From Flavobacteriales bacterium (GTDB taxonomy: Bacteria > Bacteroidota > Bacteroidia > Flavobacteriales_D > Sanyastnellaceae), in NCBI GenBank assembly GCA_027488055.1, contig JAIYCK010000124.1:1-10280 (forward strand): 10,280 nt of DNA, given 5' to 3'. Positions 1 through 6,171 of this stretch are shown here, piece by piece (the first letter of the stretch is position 1; each line of letters begins with the position of its first letter). The translations under genes and the position numbers were made by a program. The notes below the pieces were generated by a model, which saw only the letters and a program-made list of their open reading frames with translations, did not search any database and was not told the origin of the DNA.

Positions 1-546
1 AAACATAAATCCGATTTCACGACCACCTACACCGATATCACCGGCAGGTACATCTGTGTCGGCACCAATATGACGCGCCAACTCCGTCATGAAACTTTGG
101 CAAAACGCCATCACTTCACGATCACTTTTGCCTTTTGGGTCAAAATCAGATCCACCTTTACCACCGCCCATAGGCAATGTTGTCAATGAGTTTTTGAAAA
201 TCTGCTCAAAGCCCAAAAACTTCAACACAGACAAATTCACTGTAGGATGGAAACGCAATCCGCCTTTGTATGGGCCAATAGCACTGTTAAACTCCACACG
301 ATAACCGCGATTTACTTGAATCTCGCCTTTGTCGTCTACCCATGGCACACGGAAGATCAACGTGCGCTCCGGCTCGGCGATGCGCTGCAAAATTTTTGCA
401 GTTTTGTATTTTGGATTTTCTTCGATGTATGGAATAACTGCCTCAGCTACTTCCATCACCGCTTGCAAAAACTCAGGTTCATTAGGGTTTTTGCTTCTGA
501 TATCTGCCATGAAGGCATCAATCGCTGCTTGGTATTTACTTGCCAT
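1..546 (-). CDS. gdhA: Glutamate dehydrogenase, N-terminal part (cut by window edge)
   Basis: This cytoplasmic enzyme interconverts glutamate with 2-oxoglutarate plus ammonium, joining nitrogen assimilation to the TCA cycle. The minus strand reads without a stop from ATG at 546 to the window edge, giving 182 codons that begin MASKYQAAIDAFM. The family signature is complete: YKGGLRFH at about residues 93-100, FKNSL at 117-121, the glycine-rich LPMGGGKGGSDFDPKGKSD at 124-142 and VPAGDIGVGGREIG at 166-179. K94, K118, K130 and D170 line up, all at a constant offset of 5, with K89, K113, K125 and D165 of the Clostridium symbiosum enzyme. These are the known substrate and catalytic residues. Family members are about 445-450 aa, so roughly 265 codons, including the Rossmann coenzyme domain, lie outside. 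NADP versus NAD use therefore cannot be judged here, although bacterial enzymes of this hexameric type are usually NADP-dependent. The start follows an A/T-rich leader without a Shine-Dalgarno sequence, as usual in Bacteroidota. Confidence 0.96.
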   Translation of the reverse strand, partial: MASKYQAAIDAFMADIRSKNPNEPEFLQAVMEVAEAVIPYIEENPKYKTAKILQRIAEPERTLIFRVPWVDDKGEIQVNRGYRVEFNSAIGPYKGGLRFHPTVNLSVLKFLGFEQIFKNSLTTLPMGGGKGGSDFDPKGKSDREVMAFCQSFMTELARHIGADTDVPAGDIGVGGREIGFMF

Positions 547-587
547 TATGCAATATTGATTTTGAAAATAAACATTAAAAAGTGGGG

Positions 588-617
588 CGAAAGTAATATG
601 GAATTCCGAACTTCAAA
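588..617 (-). promoter_or_regulatory. Candidate promoter of gdhA
   Basis: Read on the minus strand, TTTG (614-617) is followed after 18 bases by TACTTTCG (588-595). This is one mismatch from the Bacteroidota -7 box TAnnTTTG, with a matching -33 TTTG. Transcription would start near 580 and leave a leader of about 35 bases before the ATG at 546. The spacer is slightly short against the usual 19-21 bases. The assignment is inferred from the consensus only. The same -7 variant recurs upstream of the pafA-like gene. Confidence 0.42.
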
Positions 618-619
618 CC

Positions 620-644
620 ACTTGATTATCAGACTTGATCAAGT
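620..644. repeat. Palindrome plus direct repeat between divergent promoters (possible operator)
   Basis: ACTTGAT occurs at 620-626 and again at 633-639, a 13-base period. The second copy is the left arm of the perfect 12-base palindrome ACTTGATCAAGT (633-644). The element sits between the putative gdhA -33 box (614-617) and the lipoprotein -7 box (683-690), where a regulator could affect either gene. Short palindromes arise by chance in AT-rich DNA, so the operator role is an inference. Confidence 0.3.
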
Positions 645-682
645 TCATCATGTTGGTAATTTTTAGGCAGCCCACATTGTAT

Positions 683-690
683 TATATTTG
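683..690 (+). promoter_or_regulatory. -7 promoter element for the lipoprotein gene
   Basis: TATATTTG is a perfect match to the Bacteroidota -7 consensus TAnnTTTG. No clean -33 TTTG lies at the right distance; TTTT at 661-664, 18 bases upstream, is the nearest. Transcription would begin near 697, about 22 bases before the ATG at 719. This argues against the in-frame TTG at 635, which would lie upstream of the transcript. Confidence 0.5.
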
Positions 691-718
691 CATTCCAACT
701 CATATTATCAACTTACTG

Positions 719-1192
719 ATGATCAGCAATTTAACCCGATATTCGACGACACTAATCCTTCTCCTTTTTGTCATTGCGGCAGGTAGTTGCAAAAAAGACG
801 ACTCCAAGGATGAGGAAATTTCGACCGAAGTGACTGCCAAACTAACGGCCAACATCGACAGCGATGCATTCACGGCCACCACCATTGCCCTTGATTATCA
901 GGATGGTTTGTACACGTTGTCTGGCTTGGCAGCAGGCAACAAAACACTCACTCTGGTTTTCAACACGACCTCAGAAGGTACGTATCCATTGACTTTTGAC
1001 GAAGTAAGCATGCTTTATTCAGTGGGTGCCATTGCATGGACCGGCGGACCTTCGGCCTCTGGGACCATTACGATTACCGACAATGCAAACGGAAAACTCA
1101 AAGGCACTTTTCAAGCGGTGCTCGACGAACTGATATTCACTGGAACCAGCGTCAACATCGCTTCGGGTGTATTTGAAGGCATTGCGTATTAA
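719..1192 (+). CDS. Small surface-type lipoprotein, DUF6252-like
   Basis: A 157-aa predicted lipoprotein of unknown function. The N-terminus has a polar and basic start, a hydrophobic core (about residues 11-21) and Cys24 in AAGSC, which serves as the lipobox. The mature protein would begin CKKDDSKDEE; Lys and Asp directly after the cysteine resemble the lipoprotein export signal that sends Bacteroidota lipoproteins to the cell surface. The 134-residue mature part is rich in Thr, Ser and Gly, alternates as expected for beta strands, and has no cysteine beyond the anchor. Segments such as KLTANIDSDAFTAT, SGTITITDN, LKGTFQAV and ASGVFEGIAY resemble the DUF6252 type of small Bacteroidota lipoproteins, but this family call is from memory of the pattern. 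The ATG at 719 is preferred over the in-frame TTG at 635 because it gives a standard signal peptide and follows a consensus -7 box. It is probably a stand-alone unit, divergent from gdhA and 83 bases ahead of the RND gene. Confidence 0.83.
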   Translation: MISNLTRYSTTLILLLFVIAAGSCKKDDSKDEEISTEVTAKLTANIDSDAFTATTIALDYQDGLYTLSGLAAGNKTLTLVFNTTSEGTYPLTFDEVSMLYSVGAIAWTGGPSASGTITITDNANGKLKGTFQAVLDELIFTGTSVNIASGVFEGIAY

Positions 1193-1275
1193 TTTCTGCT
1201 CATTTCACATCCGATTTCCATCTACGTCATGTGGATTTCAGATTGTTTCATTCACGTTGACGTATATTGCTAGAT

Positions 1276-3744
1276 ATGTGGGGTAAAATAGGTGCATATA
1301 TTCTTCGTTATCGCATTCCATTGGGAATCGTGATCATCTTGGTAACCGCCTTGATGGCTTATAAAAGCAACGATTTACGCATGTCATACAAATTTGGCGG
1401 CATTCTTCCCAAAGAGGATAGTACCCTGATTGCTTACAACAATTTCATCGAACGTTTTGGCGAAGATGGCAATGTGATGGCCGTTGGATATCGTGACTCC
1501 TCCATTTGGAAACTCGAAAATTTCAACGCCTGGCGACAACTTGTTTCCGATCTGAAATCAGTGCAAGTGAATGTGGGCGACAAGACGCTCAATATTGTGG
1601 ATAGCGTATTCAGTCCAGCCTATTGCTACGACCTCATCAAGGACACAACGCTTCAAAAATTTGATTTTCAGCATGTGTTTCCAGCTCAGATTGCAGACCA
1701 AGCTCAATTAGATACCTTGCGCGATCGCCTGTATGATTTGCCGTTTTACAATGGTATATTATTCAATGACAGTACCGATGCAGGATTGATGATGGTGTTT
1801 GTGAATGCCGAATTATTCAACAGCGAAAATCGAGGCAATGCGATTGAGCGGATGGTGCAGCTCACAGATGGGTTCACGCAAAAAACAGGCATTCAGACTT
1901 ACCTCAGTGGCCTGCCCTTTATACGTACAGTGATTACCACCAAAGTCAAAGCTGAATTGCGTTTCTTCACCATCCTTTCAGCCTTTATTTGCATGGTCTT
2001 GCTCTTGGTTTTCTTCCGCTCCTCTGTCGTCACCATAGTGGTGATGAGTGTGGTGGCAGTAGGCGTTGTCATTGCCATGGGCTCCATAGCGCTTTTCGAT
2101 TATCCCATCACCATGCTCATGGGATTGATTCCGCCACTGATGATTGTGACCACCGTACCCAATTGCATTTATTTGGTGACCAAATACCATCAAGAATACA
2201 AACGGTATGGCAACAAAACACGCGCACTCACTCGTGTCGTTCAAAAAGCTGGAGCTGCTGCATTCATGATCAATGCAACCACCGCAGTGGGTTTTGCTAC
2301 GTTTATTTTCACTTCCAGCGACCTATTGAAAAACTTCGGTGTGATCGCCAGTATCAATTGCATGGGAGCCTTCTTCTTGAGTTTATTGATCTTTCCGATT
2401 GTATATAGTTTTTTGCCGCCACCCACAAGCCGTCACTTGGGACACTTGCATAGTCCATGGCTGGAAAAAGCATTGGATGGTTTGATTCATTTGGTGTCAC
2501 ACCGCCGCAAAGTCATATATTTCTCTACACTCGCATTGACTGCAGTGGGCATTTGGGGCATCACGCGCATGCACACCACCGGCAATATTGTGGATGACCT
2601 ACCCGACCACGACAGAGTGATTACGGATTTGAAGTGGTTTGAACATAATTTCAATGGAGTAATGCCTTTTGAAATCTTGATCGATGGAAAGAAAAAAGGT
2701 CAAATAACCAAGGATAAGAATCTTCAAAAAATCGAAGATTTACAAACGATGCTGAGCAGTTATACGTTGGACATGGGCGATACGGCCATCCATCCGTTTT
2801 CTCGCTCACTCTCGATTGTAGATGCGGGTAAGTTCATCAAACAAGCTTTTTACAATGGGGATCCAGAATACTACAGTCTCATGGCCCGCGATGAACAAAG
2901 CTTCATCGCTCCCTATCTAAGCGGTGACAATTACAACACCAATGGCATCGAAAAGAACTTCTTGGATACCGCCAAATCCATGACCCGTGTGACAGCGCAA
3001 ATCGCCGACATTGGAACGAAAGAAATGGATCGACTGATGCGCGAAATCAAACCGCAAGTGGATAGCATTTTTGATCCTTCCAAATACGACGTGACCTTGA
3101 CAGGCACTTCCATCGTGTTTCTCGAAGGCACTAATTACTTGGTTTCCGACCTCTTCAGTTCACTGTTGTTTGGTATCCTCATTATCTCACTGATGATGGC
3201 GGTAATGTTTTGGAGTGCACGAATGGTATTTATAAGTTTCATCCCCAACATCATTCCGCAAATCATGACTGCGGGAATCATGGGTTTCATGAACATCCCA
3301 CTCAAGCCTTCTACCATTTTGGTGTTTAGCATTGCTTTGGGTATCACGGTAGATAACACCATCCATTATTTGGCCAAGTACCGTCAAGAACTGAAGTTCC
3401 ACAATTGGAAAATTCGACAATCGGCCTTGCTCGCTATCCGCGAAACTGGCGCCAGCATGGTCTACACCTCGATGGTTTTGTTGTTTGGTTTCGGATGTTT
3501 TGCCGCTAGTGAATTTGAAGGAACACGTGCATTGAGAGTACGCACAGCAGTGACCATTTTGGTGGCCATGTTCACCAATTTGCTTGTCCTGCCCGCTTTG
3601 TTGCTTTCCTATCAACGCAGTGTGACCACCAAGTCATTTGTGGAGCCGTTTTTCCAAATGACAGACGAGGAAGATGACTTGCATTATGCAGATTGGGAAG
3701 TCAATCGCTTGGGTATTGTAGATGATGTCACGGTAGACAAATAA
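1276..3744 (+). CDS. RND/MMPL-family inner-membrane exporter (HAE3-like)
   Basis: A predicted proton-driven exporter of the RND superfamily, of the single-gene HAE3/MMPL type that typically moves lipids or other hydrophobic molecules. With ATG at 1276 the protein has 822 aa. It shows the duplicated plan: TM1 about 14-30, a periplasmic domain to about 225, five TM segments to about 380, a short cytoplasmic linker, TM7 about 411-431, a second periplasmic domain to about 623, and TM8-12 to about 779. An acidic cytoplasmic tail (MTDEEDD) follows. The second repeat has the classical TM motif GITVDNTIHYLAKY with D693. The matching first-repeat motif reads TTVPNCIYLVTKYH, with N296 where an acidic residue often sits. 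An in-frame TTG at 1267 would add three residues, but ATG is the normal start. No periplasmic adaptor or outer-membrane factor gene is adjacent, as expected for this type. The substrate cannot be read from sequence; neighbouring isoprenoid and lipid genes only suggest a hydrophobic one. Confidence 0.92.
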   Translation: MWGKIGAYILRYRIPLGIVIILVTALMAYKSNDLRMSYKFGGILPKEDSTLIAYNNFIERFGEDGNVMAVGYRDSSIWKLENFNAWRQLVSDLKSVQVNVGDKTLNIVDSVFSPAYCYDLIKDTTLQKFDFQHVFPAQIADQAQLDTLRDRLYDLPFYNGILFNDSTDAGLMMVFVNAELFNSENRGNAIERMVQLTDGFTQKTGIQTYLSGLPFIRTVITTKVKAELRFFTILSAFICMVLLLVFFRSSVVTIVVMSVVAVGVVIAMGSIALFDYPITMLMGLIPPLMIVTTVPNCIYLVTKYHQEYKRYGNKTRALTRVVQKAGAAAFMINATTAVGFATFIFTSSDLLKNFGVIASINCMGAFFLSLLIFPIVYSFLPPPTSRHLGHLHSPWLEKALDGLIHLVSHRRKVIYFSTLALTAVGIWGITRMHTTGNIVDDLPDHDRVITDLKWFEHNFNGVMPFEILIDGKKKGQITKDKNLQKIEDLQTMLSSYTLDMGDTAIHPFSRSLSIVDAGKFIKQAFYNGDPEYYSLMARDEQSFIAPYLSGDNYNTNGIEKNFLDTAKSMTRVTAQIADIGTKEMDRLMREIKPQVDSIFDPSKYDVTLTGTSIVFLEGTNYLVSDLFSSLLFGILIISLMMAVMFWSARMVFISFIPNIIPQIMTAGIMGFMNIPLKPSTILVFSIALGITVDNTIHYLAKYRQELKFHNWKIRQSALLAIRETGASMVYTSMVLLFGFGCFAASEFEGTRALRVRTAVTILVAMFTNLLVLPALLLSYQRSVTTKSFVEPFFQMTDEEDDLHYADWEVNRLGIVDDVTVDK

Positions 3745-3747
3745 ATT

Positions 3748-3757
3748 GAATATATTC
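3748..3757. repeat. 10-base palindrome between the RND gene and rfbA
   Basis: GAATATATTC is a perfect palindrome three bases after the RND stop codon and 51 bases before the rfbA ATG. It overlaps a -7-like TATATTCG (3751-3758) that lacks a suitable -33 box. A second weak inverted repeat, ATGTG-CTCATC-CACAT (3780-3795), follows close to the rfbA start. Neither resembles a standard terminator. They may be regulatory or chance. Confidence 0.22.
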
Positions 3758-3808
3758 GTTGCAAATAAGCCACTAAAAAATGTGCTCATCCACATATAAT
3801 TACATGCC

Positions 3809-4678
3809 ATGAAAGGAATTATTCTCGCTGGAGGCAGCGGTACTCGACTGTATCCACTTACAATGGCCGTTAGCAAGCAGCTCATGCCAGTGTATGATAA
3901 ACCCATGATTTATTATCCGCTGAGCACCCTGTTGTTGGCCAATATCAGAGAAATTCTAATCATCAGCACGCCTCAAGACATGCCGGGCTTCCAGAAGTTA
4001 TTGGGTGATGGCTCGCGCATCGGATGTGCTTTCTCATATCAAATTCAAGAGGTACCCAATGGACTCGCGCAAGCATTCGTTTTGGGTGAGGAATTCATCG
4101 GAAACGAAAAGGCTGCTTTGGTTCTTGGCGACAATATTTTCTACGGCCGCGGCTTTGGCAATATGCTGCGTGAAAACACAGACATCGAAGGCGGATTGGT
4201 ATACGCTTACCATGTGAGCGACCCCGAACGCTATGGCGTGGTGGAATTTGATGCCCAAGGCAAGGCCGTAAGCATTGAGGAAAAACCGAAACAACCCAAA
4301 AGCAACTACGCCGTTCCCGGTCTCTATTTCTATGACAACGATGTAGTGGAAATATCAAAAAACCTCAAACCCAGTGCCCGCGGTGAATACGAAATCACCG
4401 ATGTAAATCGCGCGTATCTCGAGCAAGGTCGTTTGAAGGTACAAAAAATGGATCGCGGCACCGCTTGGCTCGACACTGGCACCTTTGCCTCTTTGATGCA
4501 AGCTGGTCAATATGTGCAAGTGATTGAGGAGCGTCAAGGGCTCAAGATAGGCTGCATCGAAGAAATTGCTTGGCGACTTGGATTCATCGATGATGCTCAG
4601 CTCGAACAACTGGCCGGACCGCTCATGAACAGCGGTTATGGGAAGTATATGATGGAACAACTTCATATAGGTAAATAA
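3809..4678 (+). CDS. rfbA: Glucose-1-phosphate thymidylyltransferase RmlA/RfbA
   Basis: This cytoplasmic enzyme joins dTTP and glucose-1-phosphate to give dTDP-glucose, the first step toward dTDP-L-rhamnose and other deoxysugars of surface polysaccharides. The 289-aa protein is full length for the family (about 290 aa) and starts with the nucleotide-binding signature GIILAGGSGTRLYPLT (residues 3-18; catalytic Arg13), then SKQLMPVYDKPMIYYPLS (22-39; Lys23). Further on are VLGDNIFYG (105-113, metal-binding Asp108), DPERYGVVEFD (138-148), EEKP (157-160), RGEYEITDVN (191-200) and AWLDTGT (219-225, second metal Asp222). These motifs match well-studied Pseudomonas and E. coli RmlA almost residue for residue, so the assignment is firm. 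The rmlB, rmlC and rmlD genes are not in the window, so the pathway must be completed elsewhere. The gene lies 64 bases after the RND exporter and 32 bases before the prenyl synthase on the same strand, so co-transcription is possible but unproven. Family members are usually feedback-inhibited by dTDP-rhamnose. Confidence 0.97.
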   Translation: MKGIILAGGSGTRLYPLTMAVSKQLMPVYDKPMIYYPLSTLLLANIREILIISTPQDMPGFQKLLGDGSRIGCAFSYQIQEVPNGLAQAFVLGEEFIGNEKAALVLGDNIFYGRGFGNMLRENTDIEGGLVYAYHVSDPERYGVVEFDAQGKAVSIEEKPKQPKSNYAVPGLYFYDNDVVEISKNLKPSARGEYEITDVNRAYLEQGRLKVQKMDRGTAWLDTGTFASLMQAGQYVQVIEERQGLKIGCIEEIAWRLGFIDDAQLEQLAGPLMNSGYGKYMMEQLHIGK

Positions 4679-4710
4679 ACAATGTCCTCCATTTTGGGGT
4701 TATTATTGCC

Positions 4711-5703
4711 ATGCAAATGGTACACACGGAAATGAAGTCGCTGATTGAACTGCAGCAGTTGATTCAAAAAAAGATCGATGGATATTGTCGCGTCAATGGA
4801 GACAGTGCCCTTTTTGAACCCATCAATTATTTGATTCAATTGCCAGGCAAAAGGATGCGTCCTGCCATCTGTTTGATGTCTGCCAATTTATTCACCAACG
4901 AGTTGGAATCGATTGTGTACCCCGCCTTTGCCTTGGAGGTTTTTCACAACTTTACCTTGATGCATGATGACATCATGGATCAATCCCCTTTGCGCAGAGG
5001 TATGCCAACTGTGCACGAGCGATGGAATACCAATACGGCCATTCTCAGTGGCGATGCGATGATGATCCAGGCGTACCAATTACTCATCAAAACAGATCAG
5101 TCGCATTTGTCCAACCTCCTTCCTTTGTTTAGCAAAACAGCGCTAGAGGTTTGTCTGGGGCAGCAAATGGATATGGACTTCGAGAAAATGCCCGTTGTTA
5201 CGGCGCAAGAGTATATTGAAATGATCCGACTCAAAACGAGTGTGCTCGTAGCTTGTGCCATGCAGATGGGTGGCCTTCTGACAGGACAAGAGCAAAGTGT
5301 GCAAGAGCAGTTGTACCAAATAGGATTGTATCTCGGTTTGTCTTTTCAATTGCAAGATGATTACCTTGATACCTTCGGCACTACCGAAAAAGTAGGCAAG
5401 CGCATCGGCAATGACATTCTTGCACATAAAAAAACGTATATGATGCTGCGCCTGCACGAAGCCATGGCTCAGCCCAATCCGCATGCAGTGCATGATCTAT
5501 ACAATCAAGATCTTTCTGAAGATGATTTGATTCGCACCGTACAATCATGGTACATCGAGCAAGGCATTGATCAAGAAGCGAAGCAATTGATTCAATCGTA
5601 CTATGACAAAGCGATTCAACTTTTTGACGAAATTCAAGTGCCATCAGAGCGCAAGAACACATTGCGTGAATTGATGCATCAACTGCACCATCGCGAATCC
5701 TAA
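4711..5703 (+). CDS. Polyprenyl (GGPP/FPP-type) diphosphate synthase
   Basis: A trans-isoprenyl diphosphate synthase that extends allylic diphosphates with isopentenyl diphosphate. Visible motifs, counted from ATG 4711, are PGKRMRP (45-51), the first Asp-rich motif DDIMD (86-90) followed by QSPLRRG (91-97), SGDAMM (113-118), Lys-Thr at 175-176 and the second Asp-rich motif QLQDDYLD (213-220). All Mg-binding aspartates are present. Phe81, five residues before the first Asp-rich motif, is the bulky residue that limits chain length in type I GGPP synthases; long-chain quinone-tail synthases usually have a small residue there. A C15-C20 product is therefore more likely, but this is inference from one position. 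Length (330 aa) is normal. The start is uncertain: ATG at 4717 or 4732 (MKSLIELQQ) is also in frame, and the last fits homologue N-termini well. The next gene starts two bases after the stop, indicating an operon and probable translational coupling. Confidence 0.92.
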   Translation: MQMVHTEMKSLIELQQLIQKKIDGYCRVNGDSALFEPINYLIQLPGKRMRPAICLMSANLFTNELESIVYPAFALEVFHNFTLMHDDIMDQSPLRRGMPTVHERWNTNTAILSGDAMMIQAYQLLIKTDQSHLSNLLPLFSKTALEVCLGQQMDMDFEKMPVVTAQEYIEMIRLKTSVLVACAMQMGGLLTGQEQSVQEQLYQIGLYLGLSFQLQDDYLDTFGTTEKVGKRIGNDILAHKKTYMMLRLHEAMAQPNPHAVHDLYNQDLSEDDLIRTVQSWYIEQGIDQEAKQLIQSYYDKAIQLFDEIQVPSERKNTLRELMHQLHHRES

Positions 5704-5705
5704 TC

Positions 5706-6047
5706 ATGAGCGACCTGCAACTTTTTGAATCTGAAACGCCCTCGATGAGCTATGCGGCGCTTTACCTCGCAACTTGGCAACAAATTCAAAAAGACTTTTC
5801 GCATTTCTGTTTGGTACCCGAAACACTGCGCGCACCTGAGCCCAACCAAATGCTGGAAGACATTGTTTCTATGCTCCACTTACTTTCAAATGATTCCGCA
5901 AAATTGAATAGTTTGTTCTATCGCATTGACCTTTCAGAACGCAAAAAAATTCCTCATAGCGATATACATGCGCTCGCCTGGATGATCCTCCAACGCGAAG
6001 CTCAAAAGGTATGGATCCGCGCGCATTATGGCAGTCCCTCCGAATGA
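5706..6047 (+). CDS. Conserved-type hypothetical protein, 113 aa, coupled to prenyl synthase
   Basis: I do not recognise a named family. The protein is 113 aa, soluble in appearance (no signal peptide or membrane segment) and mostly helical by composition. An N-terminal half with several aromatic residues (YAALYLATWQQIQKDFSHF, about 15-33) precedes an amphipathic stretch (MLEDIVSMLHLLSND, about 49-63) and the motif LFYRIDLSERK (70-80). It ends in a basic amphipathic helix, ALAWMILQREAQKVWIRAHY (89-108). Small Bacteroidota proteins with a similar YRID-[LIV]-SE and REAQK-like ending exist as unannotated hypotheticals; this is a recollection, not a search result. ATG follows the prenyl synthase stop by only two bases (TAATCATG), so it is probably made from the same mRNA. 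A role in isoprenoid synthesis or simple co-expression are both possible. Codon use resembles the neighbours, so it looks like a real gene rather than a chance frame. Confidence 0.75.
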   Translation: MSDLQLFESETPSMSYAALYLATWQQIQKDFSHFCLVPETLRAPEPNQMLEDIVSMLHLLSNDSAKLNSLFYRIDLSERKKIPHSDIHALAWMILQREAQKVWIRAHYGSPSE

Positions 6048-6107
6048 CGATCCGATGACTTTTGGTTTGGTCAGAATGTAGACCTATTCCGCACTTTGCT
6101 TATATTT

Positions 6108-6161
6108 ATCAAAAAATAACCTGTGCACTGGCACAGGCTTAGACTACTCACTCTTTTTGAT
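6108..6161 (+). other. Nested inverted repeat (hairpin) ahead of the acyl-CoA ligase gene
   Basis: The 124-base gap 6048-6171 holds an inner perfect 7-bp GC-rich hairpin, CCTGTGC (6120-6126), loop ACTG, GCACAGG (6131-6137). An outer perfect 8-base pair of arms surrounds it, ATCAAAAA (6108-6115) with TTTTTGAT (6154-6161), ending ten bases before the ATG at 6172. On the minus strand the inner stem is followed by a T-rich tract like a terminator, but no minus-strand gene needs one. On the plus strand the T-run lies 16 bases past the stem. It may terminate the upstream unit weakly, or fold in the leader of the downstream gene. No clear promoter was seen here; TTTG at 6066-6069 and 6095-6098 and TATATTTA at 6101-6108 are poor candidates. 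Confidence 0.5.
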
Positions 6162-6171
6162 CCTTACAGTC

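Noticed and set aside
247..666. 139-codon open frame on the plus strand across gdhA
   Set aside because: It lies antisense to a perfectly conserved glutamate dehydrogenase and has no recognisable motif; it is a shadow frame.
635..718. N-terminal extension of the lipoprotein from TTG at 635
   Set aside because: The extension spoils a normal lipoprotein signal peptide and lies upstream of the predicted transcript start from the -7 box at 683-690.
1193..1275. Promoter or terminator between the lipoprotein and RND genes
   Set aside because: TATATTGC (1263-1270) is a poor -7 match too close to the ATG at 1276, and no convincing hairpin with a T-run was found. The 83 bases hold nothing I can support.
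3187..3615. 142-codon minus-strand frame inside the RND gene
   Set aside because: It is antisense to conserved transmembrane motifs, rich in His/Gln from reverse-complemented hydrophobic codons, and has no known motif.
4701..4708. TATTATTG as a -7 box for the prenyl synthase gene
   Set aside because: It has a mismatch in the TTTG half, no -33 box, and would start transcription inside or after the first ATG.
6048..6107. Fluoride or other known riboswitch in the operon leader
   Set aside because: I could not find the conserved pairing blocks of the fluoride riboswitch or another aptamer by eye; only the nested inverted repeat stands out.
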